Shown: positions 41,603-51,316, counted from the first letter of the stretch. The stretch is DNA of 55,192 bases from Bacteroidota bacterium (GCA_022571715.1 JACZXH010000013.1:1-55192), one strand, 5' to 3'. Translations and numbers: made by a program. Notes: a model not told the origin generated them from the sequence alone.

Positions 41603-43918
41603 ATGAAAAATTACATCAGGCAAGATCCATGGAAAATTATTGAAGAAGGATTTATACCTGAGTATAACCGGATATCGGAAAGTCTGTTCAGTATCGGTAA
41701 CGGACGAATTGGGCATCGTGCCAACTTCGAGGAAACCTATACCGGCGACTCTCTTCAGGGAAGCTATGTTGCCGGTATATACTACCAGGACAAAACGCGC
41801 GTCGGATGGTGGAAAAATGGCTATCCGGAGTATTTTACCAAAGTAGTTAATGCTGCGAACTGGATTGGAATTGATATAGAGATCAATGGCAACATGCTTG
41901 ATCTGGCGGTCTGGAAAGTACTCGAATTCTCACGTGAACTCAATATGAAAGAGGGCTTTTTATACCGGAGTGCCCTCGTTGAAGATCGGAATGGCCATCA
42001 GGTGCGCATAGAGTCAAAACGGATATGCAGTCTGGCTGATCCGGAGATAGGAGCAATCAGGTATATGATTACTCCTATGAATTTCGATGGTGACCTAACC
42101 GCAACCTTGTATGTTGACGGAGATGTGATGAATGAAGATTCGAATTATGATGAAAAATGTTGGAATGAAGTGGATCAGTTTGCCGGTAAGGGAATTGGAT
42201 GGGTGGTCACTGAAACAAAGAACACCGGATTTTACGTAGCCACAGGCATGTGCTATGAAATCATGCAAAACGGTGAAAAAATGAACCTTGATGCAAGGCC
42301 CGAAACAAGACCAAAATATGCAGCTAATAAGGTGTCATTTCGCGTAACCAGTGGAATAGAATATACCATTTTCAAGTACGCAGGAGTGGTATCCTCTGAA
42401 TATCATGGTACCTCAAACCTTGAGAAAGTATGTATAAGCACGCTGGAACGGGCGGTAGAAAAAGGATTCGAAGGATTATTACGCGATCACATTGAGATGT
42501 GGGTGAAAAAGTGGGAACAAAGCGATATTCTCATTAATGGCGATGTAGCTGCCCAGCAGGGGATACGTTATAATATTTTCCAGCTTAATCAGACCTATAC
42601 TGGAGAAGATGAACGCTTAAATATAGGCCCAAAGGGATTTACGGGTGAAAAATACGGGGGAAGCACCTACTGGGATACAGAAGCATATTGCATTCCTTTT
42701 TTCCTGGCAACTGCGGATGAACATGTAGCAAGGAATTTATTGATTTACCGTTATAAACACCTTGGTAAAGCCATCGAAAATGCGAAAAAACTTGGATTCA
42801 CAGAAGGAGCGGCACTCTATCCGATGGTAACAATGAATGGAGAAGAGAGCCATAATGAGTGGGAAATCACCTTTGAGGAAATACACCGAAACGGGTCTAT
42901 CGCCTATGCCATCTATAATTATATACGCTACACAGACGATACAACCTATTTGGAAACACACGGACTGGAGGTATTGATTGCCGTTTCAAGGTTTTGGTCT
43001 CAGCGTGTAAACTGGTCGAACGAAAAGCAGCAATATGTGATACTGGGAGTTACCGGACCCAATGAATATGAGAATAATGTAAATAATAACTGGTACACAA
43101 ATTTCATTGCAGTATGGACATTGCGATATACCATTGAATCAATCGGCAGTGTGATGTCAGTTAATACGATGGCCTGGGAAAGCTTGCGTACTAAATTGGA
43201 TTTTAAAGAAGATGAAATCGAAAGATGGAAGGGCATTTGTTCGAAAATGTACTATCCTGTCGATACGGAACGTGACATCTTTCTGCAACAAGATGGGTTT
43301 CTGGATAAGGAGTTTACTCCGGTACGGGATTTACCCCCTGAAGAAGTCCCGATAAATCAACATTGGTCTTGGGACAGGATATTGCGTTCCTGCTATATCA
43401 AACAAGCGGACGTATTGCAGGGTTTGTTCTTTTTCGAAGATCACTTTGATATCGCTACCATTAAAAGGAATTTTGATTTTTACGAACCGCTTACAGTACA
43501 CGAGTCATCCTTGTCGCCGTGCGTGCATGCCATACATGCATCCTTGCTGGGGTACCGTCAAATGGCCTATGCTTTTTTTTTACATTCAGCCCGGCTTGAT
43601 CTGGATGACTATAATAATGATACGGATAACGGTTGTCACATAACCAGTATGGCGGGAACCTGGATGGCATTTACTATGGGCTTCGGAGGTATGCGCGTAA
43701 AAAACGGATTGTTGCAATTTAGTCCGTTCCTTCCTGATCAATGGAAGAATTATGAGTTCAGTATCAGGTTCAGGGGTACTGTTTTGCATATTGGTGTATC
43801 AAAACATCATATCGTTATCAGAAACACTTCGGAAAAGGACATAGAAATCAAGATGTATGATACACATGTATCTGTTGCTTCAGGAAGCAAAACAGAGGTC
43901 GAGGCAATTCATTCTTAG
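41603..43918 (+). CDS. GH65 disaccharide phosphorylase, probably maltose phosphorylase
   Basis: A 771-residue inverting phosphorylase of family GH65, a full-length member: N-terminal beta-sandwich (about 1-270), linker, (alpha/alpha)6 barrel (about 320-690) and a small C-terminal beta domain. Typical motifs are SIGNGRIGHRANFEETYTGD, GSTYWDTEAY, MNGEESHNEWE, the catalytic-Glu region VTGPNEYENNVNNNWYTN, and KQADVLQGLFF. The NNVNNNWYTN stretch is what I associate with maltose phosphorylases; trehalose or kojibiose specificity is not excluded. It yields glucose and beta-glucose 1-phosphate, which PgmB then uses. No signal peptide, so it is cytosolic. Confidence 0.93.
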   Translation: MKNYIRQDPWKIIEEGFIPEYNRISESLFSIGNGRIGHRANFEETYTGDSLQGSYVAGIYYQDKTRVGWWKNGYPEYFTKVVNAANWIGIDIEINGNMLDLAVWKVLEFSRELNMKEGFLYRSALVEDRNGHQVRIESKRICSLADPEIGAIRYMITPMNFDGDLTATLYVDGDVMNEDSNYDEKCWNEVDQFAGKGIGWVVTETKNTGFYVATGMCYEIMQNGEKMNLDARPETRPKYAANKVSFRVTSGIEYTIFKYAGVVSSEYHGTSNLEKVCISTLERAVEKGFEGLLRDHIEMWVKKWEQSDILINGDVAAQQGIRYNIFQLNQTYTGEDERLNIGPKGFTGEKYGGSTYWDTEAYCIPFFLATADEHVARNLLIYRYKHLGKAIENAKKLGFTEGAALYPMVTMNGEESHNEWEITFEEIHRNGSIAYAIYNYIRYTDDTTYLETHGLEVLIAVSRFWSQRVNWSNEKQQYVILGVTGPNEYENNVNNNWYTNFIAVWTLRYTIESIGSVMSVNTMAWESLRTKLDFKEDEIERWKGICSKMYYPVDTERDIFLQQDGFLDKEFTPVRDLPPEEVPINQHWSWDRILRSCYIKQADVLQGLFFFEDHFDIATIKRNFDFYEPLTVHESSLSPCVHAIHASLLGYRQMAYAFFLHSARLDLDDYNNDTDNGCHITSMAGTWMAFTMGFGGMRVKNGLLQFSPFLPDQWKNYEFSIRFRGTVLHIGVSKHHIVIRNTSEKDIEIKMYDTHVSVASGSKTEVEAIHS

Positions 43919-44037
43919 CAGGATGTCCTAGAGTTAGACATTCTATGAGGTTATGCTGCCTCAGACTTGGATCATACTTTACTATCGTATGGGAACCTAC
44001 GAACAGGTAAGGGGATGACTAAGGATCATTAAAAGAG

Positions 44038-46392
44038 TTATCCTTCAATAGATTTGATTAGCTCTTCAACATTAATTCCTTCCTCCTTGCTGGGAAGTTG
44101 ATATTCTATTTCAACTCTGAGTGCTCTTAAACCACTCAATCCTTGAAGGTTTTCAAGTTCGTAATCTTCCACATCTGACTTCACATACCCTTTGGTACAC
44201 AAAAAGTCCAGATATTTTCGGTATTCAATAGCATCCTGTTCATGAGAGTAAACAATAGCAATACTGCCAGGACGCGTTATCCGCTCGTTTGTGTCCTTGA
44301 TATGGGCCTTATCTATTCTTTTTTTAATAATTTCGTAGCGAGCATTGTAGGCGCCTTCAACATCAAAGCGTTTTTCATCCATCCTGAAATGAACGGCCAT
44401 AGAGGCATTATAGACTAAAATCAAAGAGGCGATTTCCATCGGTTCTTCCAGATCTTGCTGTAGCGAGGCAAACTCATTTTCCAATTCTACCATTACCATC
44501 AGTTGCCACAGCCTCAGATTCTGAAGATGGATCGGGTAAAACTGTATATGATTCGAGATGGATTGCCCAATGTAAATGTTGTATTCAACACCATCGGTTT
44601 TATAACGTTCAAAATAATGTGGAAACATTTTCTGAGCTTCCTCCTGTTTGCGATCTAGGAATGAAGCTAATTTCTGATTAATCAAATTTACACTGTCGTC
44701 GTATTTTTTCCTTTCCTCATATAAGGTATTTAGTTCGGAGTTAAGTTTGCCATTATATTTCTCAACCAGTTTGCCAAGTGCTGGATCAAGTTGTTGCAAA
44801 TGTGAGAATACAGGGTAAATCTCAGATTTCAAAAACGCAACAATTCTATGTTCACTTCCCGCTGATAGGCCAGTCCTGATTTCAGCTTTATAGGTTTCAA
44901 CCCTGTAGAGCAGTTCCTCATATGCGGGCATATTAGTAAATGCCAGCGCAGAAGATAAAATACGCCTGACTCCATTAATTTGTTTAATAAGATCCTTTTT
45001 TACAGCTTCATTTCGCCTGCTTGATGAACTTTTTATGTCCAGTTGACCGTATAGCGGATACACATCTTTAAAAATAATGTCTTTAAACACCGCGTGCTCA
45101 CCATTATTTTGTTTGATCATAAATTGTTGAGCTTCCTGCTCAAATCGCCATTTAACGGCAGGATGAACAGTTGTGCATTCCTGTTGGATGATTGCTTCAA
45201 TTTGATTTTGAGTTTCCGTTTTATATCGTTTTGTGGCCATGGCCAGCACGGGTAGAATTTGGTTCAGTTTTATGAGAGAAACAGAATTTAGTTCATACTT
45301 CTTTTCTGATGCAAGTTCCATAAACCCAAGGAGCTCATCTTCATGGATCAGTGGGGCCATGATGTAACTTTTCCATTTCGTATTTTTCAATAACTCAGAA
45401 ATCGGATTGGAGTTATCTTTGGTAAAATGATCAACATCAGGGATAACCAAAGGCTGCCGGTTAACCATCAACTGTTTGAAAGTTTTTGAACCCATATGTT
45501 GTTTGCAATCAAGACTACAACTTTTGTCAAGTAAAATACTCCCGACATCATTTTTATAGATGGGCATCAATTCATTTTCCTGAAAAGTAACCATACCGGT
45601 CTCTAGTGAGTTATTGTTAAATAAACTCCTCAGTCCTTTTTTAATATTTTCAAAAGAATCCGCCGATTTGATGAGTAAGTTTGAGGTGATCGAAGATAAT
45701 GATTGATCAATGGTAACATCCATCATGTTGATCATAAGTACTCCTCGTATAATCCAGCTATCGGGCGGGAATTTCTTCTTCCACAATTCGATATCATCAT
45801 AGTGATCAAGCAACTCTTCAAAGTCTTCTTGCGTGATGTCAACCGCTTTAGCAGTCGGAATAAACTCAAGCAACTCTCCATTAATTGCCAGTCTGTACGT
45901 GCGAAGGATGCCTTGTTCTTTGTTATCAATCTCTAACATCATTGGCCTGCTTGTATTAATATGGTACCCAAAGTACCTGCTAAGGATAAAATAGCATGAC
46001 ATCACATAGAATTCATCTTCGTTCATGTCCTTTAAATAAGAAGAAAATTCCTGATCAGAGGCTTTTAGGATATTATTGAAACGGGTAGATGTATAAAAAG
46101 GCTTGAAATCAAAAGGGGGAGTGAGTGCTTTTATTTCATTGTTAACCAGGGCATCAGGAAAAAGAACGCGGCTCAGTTTATCAATGGGCTCTCGGTATTT
46201 GTCTATTAATGTGTAATCCTCAAATCCTTCCTTAAGTATAGGATATTTCTCAACTTCTTTCAAAAGAGATTTTGCGTAATTGGCCACAGCAGCGTCTTTA
46301 TCATTTCTCATCACTTCCAGTTTCTCAATTACCTTAAAAAAACTGATTTTTGGGATAGAGGGGAAGGGAATATTTTTTCCGTTAAATAACAT
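44038..46392 (-). CDS. Large GAF-domain protein of unknown function
   Basis: A 784-residue cytosolic protein. I recognise only a central GAF-like domain (about 290-400; SYIMAPLIHEDELLGFMELA and LIKLNQILPVLAMATKRYKT). The C-terminal half is long, helical and charged (about 420-700), with no kinase, GGDEF, HTH or cyclase motif that I can see. An acidic ending is notable (VEDYELENLQGLSGLRALRV). Proteins of this layout occur in Bacteroidota, usually annotated only by their GAF domain. It is monocistronic, convergent with the GH65 gene. Its role, perhaps in sensing a small molecule or in signalling to a partner, is unknown. Confidence 0.7.
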   Translation of the reverse strand: MLFNGKNIPFPSIPKISFFKVIEKLEVMRNDKDAAVANYAKSLLKEVEKYPILKEGFEDYTLIDKYREPIDKLSRVLFPDALVNNEIKALTPPFDFKPFYTSTRFNNILKASDQEFSSYLKDMNEDEFYVMSCYFILSRYFGYHINTSRPMMLEIDNKEQGILRTYRLAINGELLEFIPTAKAVDITQEDFEELLDHYDDIELWKKKFPPDSWIIRGVLMINMMDVTIDQSLSSITSNLLIKSADSFENIKKGLRSLFNNNSLETGMVTFQENELMPIYKNDVGSILLDKSCSLDCKQHMGSKTFKQLMVNRQPLVIPDVDHFTKDNSNPISELLKNTKWKSYIMAPLIHEDELLGFMELASEKKYELNSVSLIKLNQILPVLAMATKRYKTETQNQIEAIIQQECTTVHPAVKWRFEQEAQQFMIKQNNGEHAVFKDIIFKDVYPLYGQLDIKSSSSRRNEAVKKDLIKQINGVRRILSSALAFTNMPAYEELLYRVETYKAEIRTGLSAGSEHRIVAFLKSEIYPVFSHLQQLDPALGKLVEKYNGKLNSELNTLYEERKKYDDSVNLINQKLASFLDRKQEEAQKMFPHYFERYKTDGVEYNIYIGQSISNHIQFYPIHLQNLRLWQLMVMVELENEFASLQQDLEEPMEIASLILVYNASMAVHFRMDEKRFDVEGAYNARYEIIKKRIDKAHIKDTNERITRPGSIAIVYSHEQDAIEYRKYLDFLCTKGYVKSDVEDYELENLQGLSGLRALRVEIEYQLPSKEEGINVEELIKSIEG

Positions 46393-46667
46393 AGAATTAT
46401 CTTTTTTTGGTTAACGTTATCTGGTTCATATAGTTGCCCATTGGAAAAATGCTACTATATTCTAAAGGGCTTTACATATGGCAATTAAGTCAAGTTGTCT
46501 GTTAATATAGACGTTTTAGATCAGATAATATTTTCTATTTGAATACATATATTAAAATAACCCGAACATCGGGGATAAAGTTCCCATTAAAATTGATAGG
46601 GATCAAGGGTAAATCTGCCACCAGGATCAAGAATAGTGGTGGCAGACATACCTTGTTGCCATTCCGG

Positions 46668-47438
46668 TCATTTAGCTGTCCATCCGCCATCGATACGCAT
46701 CACTTCACCGGTGATCATGGAGGCTGCGGATGATGCAAGAAACACCACTGCGCCGGCTACATCTGCAGGCTCACCGATCCTGCCCAGTGGAATGTTGGCA
46801 ATAACATTTTCCTTCGATTTTTCGTCTTTGAGGTATTCCTCTGTTCCGGGTGTAAAAATAAAGGTAGGCGCCACCGCATTCACAAGGATATTGTATTTGG
46901 CCCATTCGACTGCCAGGCATCTGGTAAGATGATTGATGGCCGCCTTGGTCATGCAGTAAACCGACTCTTCCGGTAACGCTACAAAGCCTGCCTGTGAGCT
47001 TATATTGATGATTCGTCCATACTTTTGTTTAATCATAACTTTGGCTGCCGCCTGTGTGACAAAAAAGGTTCCTTTCAGGTTTACATTTAGTGTATAGTCG
47101 AAATTCTGTTCACTCACATGCTCTGCGACGCTTTCAGGTGCTACGCCCACATTATTGACCAATATGTCCAGCCTGCCAAAATGCCTGACCGTATCATCAA
47201 TGGCCGTATTGATCTCATCCAAACTGGAAATATCCATTTGCAACCGGATTACACGTCTGCCCATTTTTTCAATTTTATTTGTCAGTTCATGCCCAGTGGT
47301 CTTATCCCGGAGACCCAGGGCAATGTCTGCGCCTGCATTGGCAAGTGCAAGTGCACATGCGTTTCCAATACCACGGGCGGAGCCGGTAATTAAAGCAATT
47401 TTACTGTCTAGTCTGAAATCGGGAAATTCGTTATTCAT
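46668..47438 (-). CDS. Short-chain dehydrogenase/reductase
   Basis: A 256-residue classical SDR. The NAD(P) motif is ALITGSARGIGNACALALAN, the structural NNVG motif is LDILVNNVGVAPE, and the catalytic Ser-Tyr-Lys set is ISSQAG plus YCMTK (Tyr-x-x-x-Lys). A typical C-terminal FLASSAASMITGEVMRIDGG follows. It probably oxidises or reduces a sugar, polyol or oxo-acyl substrate; the gluconate/5-dehydrogenase-type group is a good guess. A -7 box candidate TACCTTTG sits on the minus strand at 47481-47488, 42 bases before the ATG. Confidence 0.88.
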   Translation of the reverse strand: MNNEFPDFRLDSKIALITGSARGIGNACALALANAGADIALGLRDKTTGHELTNKIEKMGRRVIRLQMDISSLDEINTAIDDTVRHFGRLDILVNNVGVAPESVAEHVSEQNFDYTLNVNLKGTFFVTQAAAKVMIKQKYGRIINISSQAGFVALPEESVYCMTKAAINHLTRCLAVEWAKYNILVNAVAPTFIFTPGTEEYLKDEKSKENVIANIPLGRIGEPADVAGAVVFLASSAASMITGEVMRIDGGWTAK

Positions 47439-47480
47439 AGGTCAGGATACGTAAAATTAAAAAAGGTGATTATCTCTTAT

Positions 47481-47488
47481 CAAAGGTA
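47481..47488 (-). promoter_or_regulatory. Candidate -7 promoter box for the SDR gene
   Basis: The minus strand reads TACCTTTG, an exact TAnnTTTG match, 42 bases upstream of the SDR ATG. No convincing TTTG -33 element is present. Confidence 0.35.
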
Positions 47489-47520
47489 TTGCCCAGGTAA
47501 TTGGTATTAATGAGACACAT

Positions 47521-48120
47521 TTACTTAACAGGTTGTCTCAATATCGTTCTCAATTTTTCTTTTACAGTTTTTCTCGGGTCTGACAGATAAATTTCGTGGT
47601 GCAATCCATTTTCAATCAATCCGTTTTCCGCCATAAAACTTTTCATTTGTTTGATTGTCTCCGGCTCCGTTGAGTAAGGTCCAATGTGCATAATTTGGAC
47701 GCATTTTCCTTCACTTATATTTTCAAACCGGATTTTGCTAATACGTTTAATTCCTCTTTTATTTATCACTTCCATTTTAGCTAGATCAACTATTTCATTT
47801 GTTACAAAAACCGGCATTCTGATCAGCAATTTCCACTGCCATTCATTTCTCACAACTTCCAATGCCGGTTTATCCGAATTAACCCACCAAAGCCCCTCCA
47901 ACTTCGGAACGGTAAAATCCATTTCATTCTTTTTGCAGATATTCTTTACGCCATAAGCTAGCGGGTAAAGTGCTTCAACTGAATTGGTAAATTCTTTTCC
48001 TGCAGGTGCTCCTTTTCCTGATATGGTCAGAAAATGCAATTCATTAATCTGCCTCATTTCGGGCTTTTTACTGGCAGAATAATATTCTTTGTCTTGTTTT
48101 ACTAAATCTGTTTTATCCAT
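47521..48120 (-). CDS. GyrI-like (SOUL/AraC effector) domain protein
   Basis: A 199-residue cytosolic protein matching the GyrI-like small-molecule-binding domain. It starts with a polar lead, then LHFLTISGKGAPAGKEFTNS, VPKLEGLWWVNSD, WQWKLLIRMPVFVTNEIV and the family signature CVQIMHIGPYSTEPETIKQM. It ends with GLHHEIYLSDPRK, also typical. The domain occurs as the effector part of AraC/MerR regulators; this stand-alone copy has no DNA-binding domain. It is likely to bind lipophilic or cationic compounds. It is 47 bases after the GNAT gene on the same strand. Confidence 0.85.
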   Translation of the reverse strand: MDKTDLVKQDKEYYSASKKPEMRQINELHFLTISGKGAPAGKEFTNSVEALYPLAYGVKNICKKNEMDFTVPKLEGLWWVNSDKPALEVVRNEWQWKLLIRMPVFVTNEIVDLAKMEVINKRGIKRISKIRFENISEGKCVQIMHIGPYSTEPETIKQMKSFMAENGLIENGLHHEIYLSDPRKTVKEKLRTILRQPVK

Positions 48121-48167
48121 TATTATTTCCTGATATTATTGGTAGCAATGGTTCAGCTATGCTTGTA

Positions 48168-48698
48168 TCATACTGCTTCAAATTCTTTTGGATATTGAAC
48201 TGTCCCTGTTACATTTCTTAATCCGTCTTCCGCTAGTTCAATCCCCATAAATGCATTTGTCGAAACATCAAAAGGAGCATTAATTTTCCACTTTTCAGCC
48301 GGAACAAAACCGAATTTAGGATAATAATGTTCGTGTCCTAAGACGATAACAGATTTGTGACCCAATTTTATTGCTTTATTAAGTCCGAAACCAATAAGTT
48401 GTTCGCCAATTCCTTGCCTTTGCATGTCAGGTCTAACTGACATAGGTGCAAGGGCTAAACTGCCAGACTCATTACCATTATTATCGATGATTTTAATTTT
48501 TGTAAATAAAATATGTCCGACTATTTTTTGGCCAATTGTAGCAACCAATGAAAGTCCGGGAATAAAGGCATTATTTTTTCGTAACAGATCAACCAATTTT
48601 GCTTCACTTTCCTGCCCAAATGCAGCCTTGTTTAGCTTGTAAACCTCTGAATAGTCGATTTCGATTTCTTGTCTTATTTCAACTTTAATATAAATCAA
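48168..48698 (-). CDS. GNAT family N-acetyltransferase (YhbS-like)
   Basis: A 176-residue acetyltransferase. The acetyl-CoA pyrophosphate loop is RPDMQRQGIGEQLIGFGLN (R/Q-x-x-G-x-G/A form), with LALAPMSVRPDM before it and VIVLGHEHYYPKFGFVPAEK after it. The DYSEVYKLNKAAFGQE start and YYPKFGF ending match the YhbS group. The substrate is unknown. It begins with TTG 48698; no ATG is available until well inside the fold, and the ORF is unusable without this start. It is followed by the GyrI-like gene. Confidence 0.88.
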   Translation of the reverse strand: MIYIKVEIRQEIEIDYSEVYKLNKAAFGQESEAKLVDLLRKNNAFIPGLSLVATIGQKIVGHILFTKIKIIDNNGNESGSLALAPMSVRPDMQRQGIGEQLIGFGLNKAIKLGHKSVIVLGHEHYYPKFGFVPAEKWKINAPFDVSTNAFMGIELAEDGLRNVTGTVQYPKEFEAV

Positions 48699-49073
48699 AT
48701 TATTTACGATGATGTTAATTAACGGATTTACGGTAATAACATTTCTTCATTTACCCAAGATATATATTATATGCTTTACTTCATTGAGATGAAGAAAGAA
48801 TATGCATTTTAGCAATGGCACTAACGATATAATATAGAGGATATCTTATTTTACGCGATCTTGCTGGAAACATTTGTATTGAATCAACCGAGATGGCAAA
48901 TTTATCAGGTTCGTGATTTCAAAATGGATGGCGGATGAATATCTCCATTGTTCAGGGCAAGTGCGTAGCATTGCCATTTTAGAAGTTTGTACCATAGCTA
49001 AATCTAGAAAAAGGCCTTCGAAGGAGTGAGGAACGAATGTTTTAGTGTATTGTAGCTGCTTTATTGAAATACC
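48699..49073. other. Intergenic region, 375 bp, no supported gene
   Basis: The stretch lies between the GNAT start and the end of the channel-like gene. It is mostly AT-rich, with only short frames. A small palindrome CCTTCGAAGG sits near 49013-49022, without a T-run. I see no repeat shared with other gaps and no RNA gene. Confidence 0.45.
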
Positions 49074-49835
49074 TTAGTCAGCCAATCGTTCATCACCCGT
49101 CTCATCCATTCTGGGCAGGGTAAGAAGCTTGCCTATGATAAGTACAATAAACAGATTTCCCCATACGGCTTCTATCACGCCTATATTGCGCACAAGCCGG
49201 ATCGGGTTAGGGTAGATCGTTTCGGTGCTTCCCAGTATATTAAAACTGTAGTAGATACATTCCGAATAGCTCGGAATGCCAAGGGGAAGAATGGGTCCGA
49301 AGCAACCTGGTGAAGCAAAATTAATGAGGTCATACAGACTGGCAAATGAAATGCCCATCATCAGGTAAATACATGCCGCACCCCATAATTTTTCAGGTGT
49401 AAGTACATTTCCGCCAAAAATGTCCCTGATGGTAAACACGATCACCAACACTTCGATGGGAAATAAGCAGCCGTGCAGCACAAACAAGTAGGCCCTGCGG
49501 TTTTCAAACTCAATGATGTTGTAAAACGGAAATTCTGTGAGCGCACCCACTATCACAATACAGGCGATCACAAAAATTATACCTTTTATTAAATACTGAT
49601 TGTTGGTGAAATTACGCAACAAATCCCATAGCAGGAAGGCATATAAAGCGGAAAACATGGAGAAGAGCGTGATGATCAATTTTGAGGAAAGGCTTTCCTG
49701 CTCTTTAAGAATAATATCTGAAAACAGTAATCCTACCGTAACGATCATCACTTGTATAATCACAATGTTCCGGTAATCTTTTCGTTTTTCCTTTAACAAT
49801 TCCTTTAATGTTAGTTTTCGGTTAAAGCGAATCAT
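49074..49835 (-). CDS. Two-TM potassium-channel-like membrane protein lacking the selectivity filter
   Basis: A 253-residue membrane protein with about six hydrophobic helices (about 25-42, 52-70, 82-100, 117-135, 152-170, 218-240). The last two with the loop between them match the Ion_trans_2 pore module: LWGAACIYLMMGISFASLYD, a pore helix YYSFNILG, and IEAVWGNLFIVLIIGKLLTL as inner helix. In place of the T-x-GYG-D filter it has STETI-Y (203-208) with the same spacing. It is therefore probably not a K+ channel, or a diverged pore. The C-terminus is short with no RCK domain. Monocistronic. Confidence 0.7.
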   Translation of the reverse strand: MIRFNRKLTLKELLKEKRKDYRNIVIIQVMIVTVGLLFSDIILKEQESLSSKLIITLFSMFSALYAFLLWDLLRNFTNNQYLIKGIIFVIACIVIVGALTEFPFYNIIEFENRRAYLFVLHGCLFPIEVLVIVFTIRDIFGGNVLTPEKLWGAACIYLMMGISFASLYDLINFASPGCFGPILPLGIPSYSECIYYSFNILGSTETIYPNPIRLVRNIGVIEAVWGNLFIVLIIGKLLTLPRMDETGDERLAD

Positions 49836-50377
49836 GAGTTTCCTTTTATTAAATAATTTTATGAATTATCCACAAAATATACAAATTTCAAAGGAAACAG
49901 GAGGATTAGCCATATAATGTCGGCATCCCATAATTAAATTTATATTGGAAACATATCGGATGCGATGATAAGGTTCGATGATGTTGGAAGGCGTTTTATC
50001 ATTAACGGCCGGATATAGCAAATCAGTAGTGTTAGAGACCAGCCTGTTTTATCTGTTAAAATCGAAATTGGCACTCTGTATGTCTGACTTTTTAATGAAG
50101 ATAGGATGATGTTGGATCAAATGATCCTACGGCTGAAAGGTAGCAAGAAAATAAAAGTGAAGCCTGTAAGAACGGAGAGCTGCATTTCTTTTTTTTACCT
50201 GAATTCAAGACAGGCAGTAAAAGTAAAGGAAAAGGGTAAAAGATCAGTTAGATTTATGTTGACGGAGGGTGTTAAAAATAAGTATACCCGAAGAAGAACG
50301 TCTGATGCTAACGAAACGTTTGCCGTTACCCTAAATGCCATGCTTTTTTAACACTAATATTTTATTAATTTTGAATT
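49836..50377. other. Intergenic region, 542 bp, between divergent genes
   Basis: The region separates the channel-like gene from the polyphosphate glucokinase gene, so promoters for both lie here. A TAATTTTG -7 box is at 50366-50373. An 81-codon frame at 50106-50351 is basic, low in hydrophobic residues and unlike any family; I do not support it. No hairpin or repeat stands out. Confidence 0.45.
50366..50373 (+). promoter_or_regulatory. TAnnTTTG box immediately upstream of the glucokinase start
   Basis: TAATTTTG matches the Bacteroidota -7 consensus and ends only 4 bases before the ATG at 50378. If it is used, the transcript would be leaderless or nearly so. No TTTG -33 box is clear, so it may be chance in AT-rich DNA. 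Confidence 0.25.
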
Positions 50378-51151
50378 ATGGAAGTTTTAGGAATAGACAT
50401 AGGCGGAAGCGGAATAAAAGGAGCACCGGTTGATATTGACAAGGGAATATTTCTTGTTGAGGACCGTTACCGGATTCCAACACCAGATCCTTCCACCCCG
50501 GAGAATGTGGTGGAAACAGTTGCTGAAATCGTTAGACATTTTAACTGGAAGGGCCCTATTGGTTGTGGATTTCCTGCTCCATTAAAAAATGATACTGTGC
50601 TTATGATGGCCAACCTGGATAAATCATGGCTGGGACAGAATGCAGGTAAACTGATATATAAACGCACCGGATGCCAGACACATGTGGTGAATGATGTGGA
50701 TGCCGCAGGCCTTGCCGAAATGACTTTCGGAGCAGGAATAGACCATAAAGGTACCGTGATCATGATGGCCTTGGGTACAGGAATTGGTACCGCCTTCTTT
50801 ACGGGTGGTGTGTTGCTACCGAATATTGAGTTTGGACACCTTTTATTAAAAAATGGTTTGGAAGCCGAAGAATATGCTTCAAGTGCGGTACGAAAAAGCA
50901 ATGATATGGAATGGGAGGAATGGACATACCGCCTGAACAAAATCCTTAAATACATTGACAAATTAATATGGCCGGATATGTATATCATCGGCGGAGGAGT
51001 TGTTAAATACCATGAGATGTTTTTGCACATGCTCAAATCAGACGCGGAGATTGTTCCTGCAAAGTTGCTGAATCATGCAGGTATTATCGGATCAGCATTA
51101 TCATTTAAGTATGCAGAAGATCATATCAAGCTGACGGCTGGCTCGATTTAG
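50378..51151 (+). CDS. ppgK: Polyphosphate glucokinase, ROK family
   Basis: A 257-residue ROK-family sugar kinase. The phosphate-1 motif is [18 protein letters not shown] (4-21), the glucose-contact motif includes [11 protein letters not shown] and [12 protein letters not shown] (catalytic Asp), and phosphate-2 is [17 protein letters not shown]. The ROK zinc-finger of glucokinases is absent, and the short length with the GGSGIKG start fits polyphosphate-dependent glucokinases. Its product is glucose 6-phosphate from glucose and polyP (or ATP). The window's GH65/PgmB pair would supply both glucose and glucose 1-phosphate. Monocistronic. Confidence 0.9.
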   Translation: MEVLGIDIGGSGIKGAPVDIDKGIFLVEDRYRIPTPDPSTPENVVETVAEIVRHFNWKGPIGCGFPAPLKNDTVLMMANLDKSWLGQNAGKLIYKRTGCQTHVVNDVDAAGLAEMTFGAGIDHKGTVIMMALGTGIGTAFFTGGVLLPNIEFGHLLLKNGLEAEEYASSAVRKSNDMEWEEWTYRLNKILKYIDKLIWPDMYIIGGGVVKYHEMFLHMLKSDAEIVPAKLLNHAGIIGSALSFKYAEDHIKLTAGSI

Positions 51152-51166
51152 ATTAGAATGGTAAAC

Positions 51167-51316
51167 TCAGGATTTTTGTCTTACTTCACTTTTTACTTTT
51201 ACACTGCACCCACATTCGCCGGCGCAGGTATCTTTTCCCGGTGTAGGTCTTAGCCGGAAATAAAGGTAACCTACAGCAATTACCAGACCTGAAAAAAGCA
51301 TAATTTCCTGGACCAT
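51167..51316 (-). CDS. FeoB-associated Cys-rich membrane peptide
   Basis: A 49-residue peptide with a single N-terminal membrane helix (about 5-20) and a C-terminal RLRPTPGKDTCAGECGCSVK cluster with three Cys spaced C-x3-C-x-C. This is the layout of the FeoB_associated family found next to feoB in Bacteroidota and Firmicutes, and it is one of the smallest genes here. In most genomes it directly follows feoB; here a creatininase-like gene lies between (51497-52267). The gene uses ATG 51316. Its Cys residues may bind iron or help FeoB assembly; that is inferred from the family name only. Confidence 0.78.
   Translation of the reverse strand: MVQEIMLFSGLVIAVGYLYFRLRPTPGKDTCAGECGCSVKVKSEVRQKS

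Noticed and set aside
43919-44037. Terminator between the GH65 and GAF genes
   Set aside because: Only a weak, mismatched stem is present, without a T-run on either side.
50106-50351. 81-codon frame in front of the glucokinase gene
   Set aside because: It is very basic and irregular, lacks a hydrophobic core, and resembles random translation.
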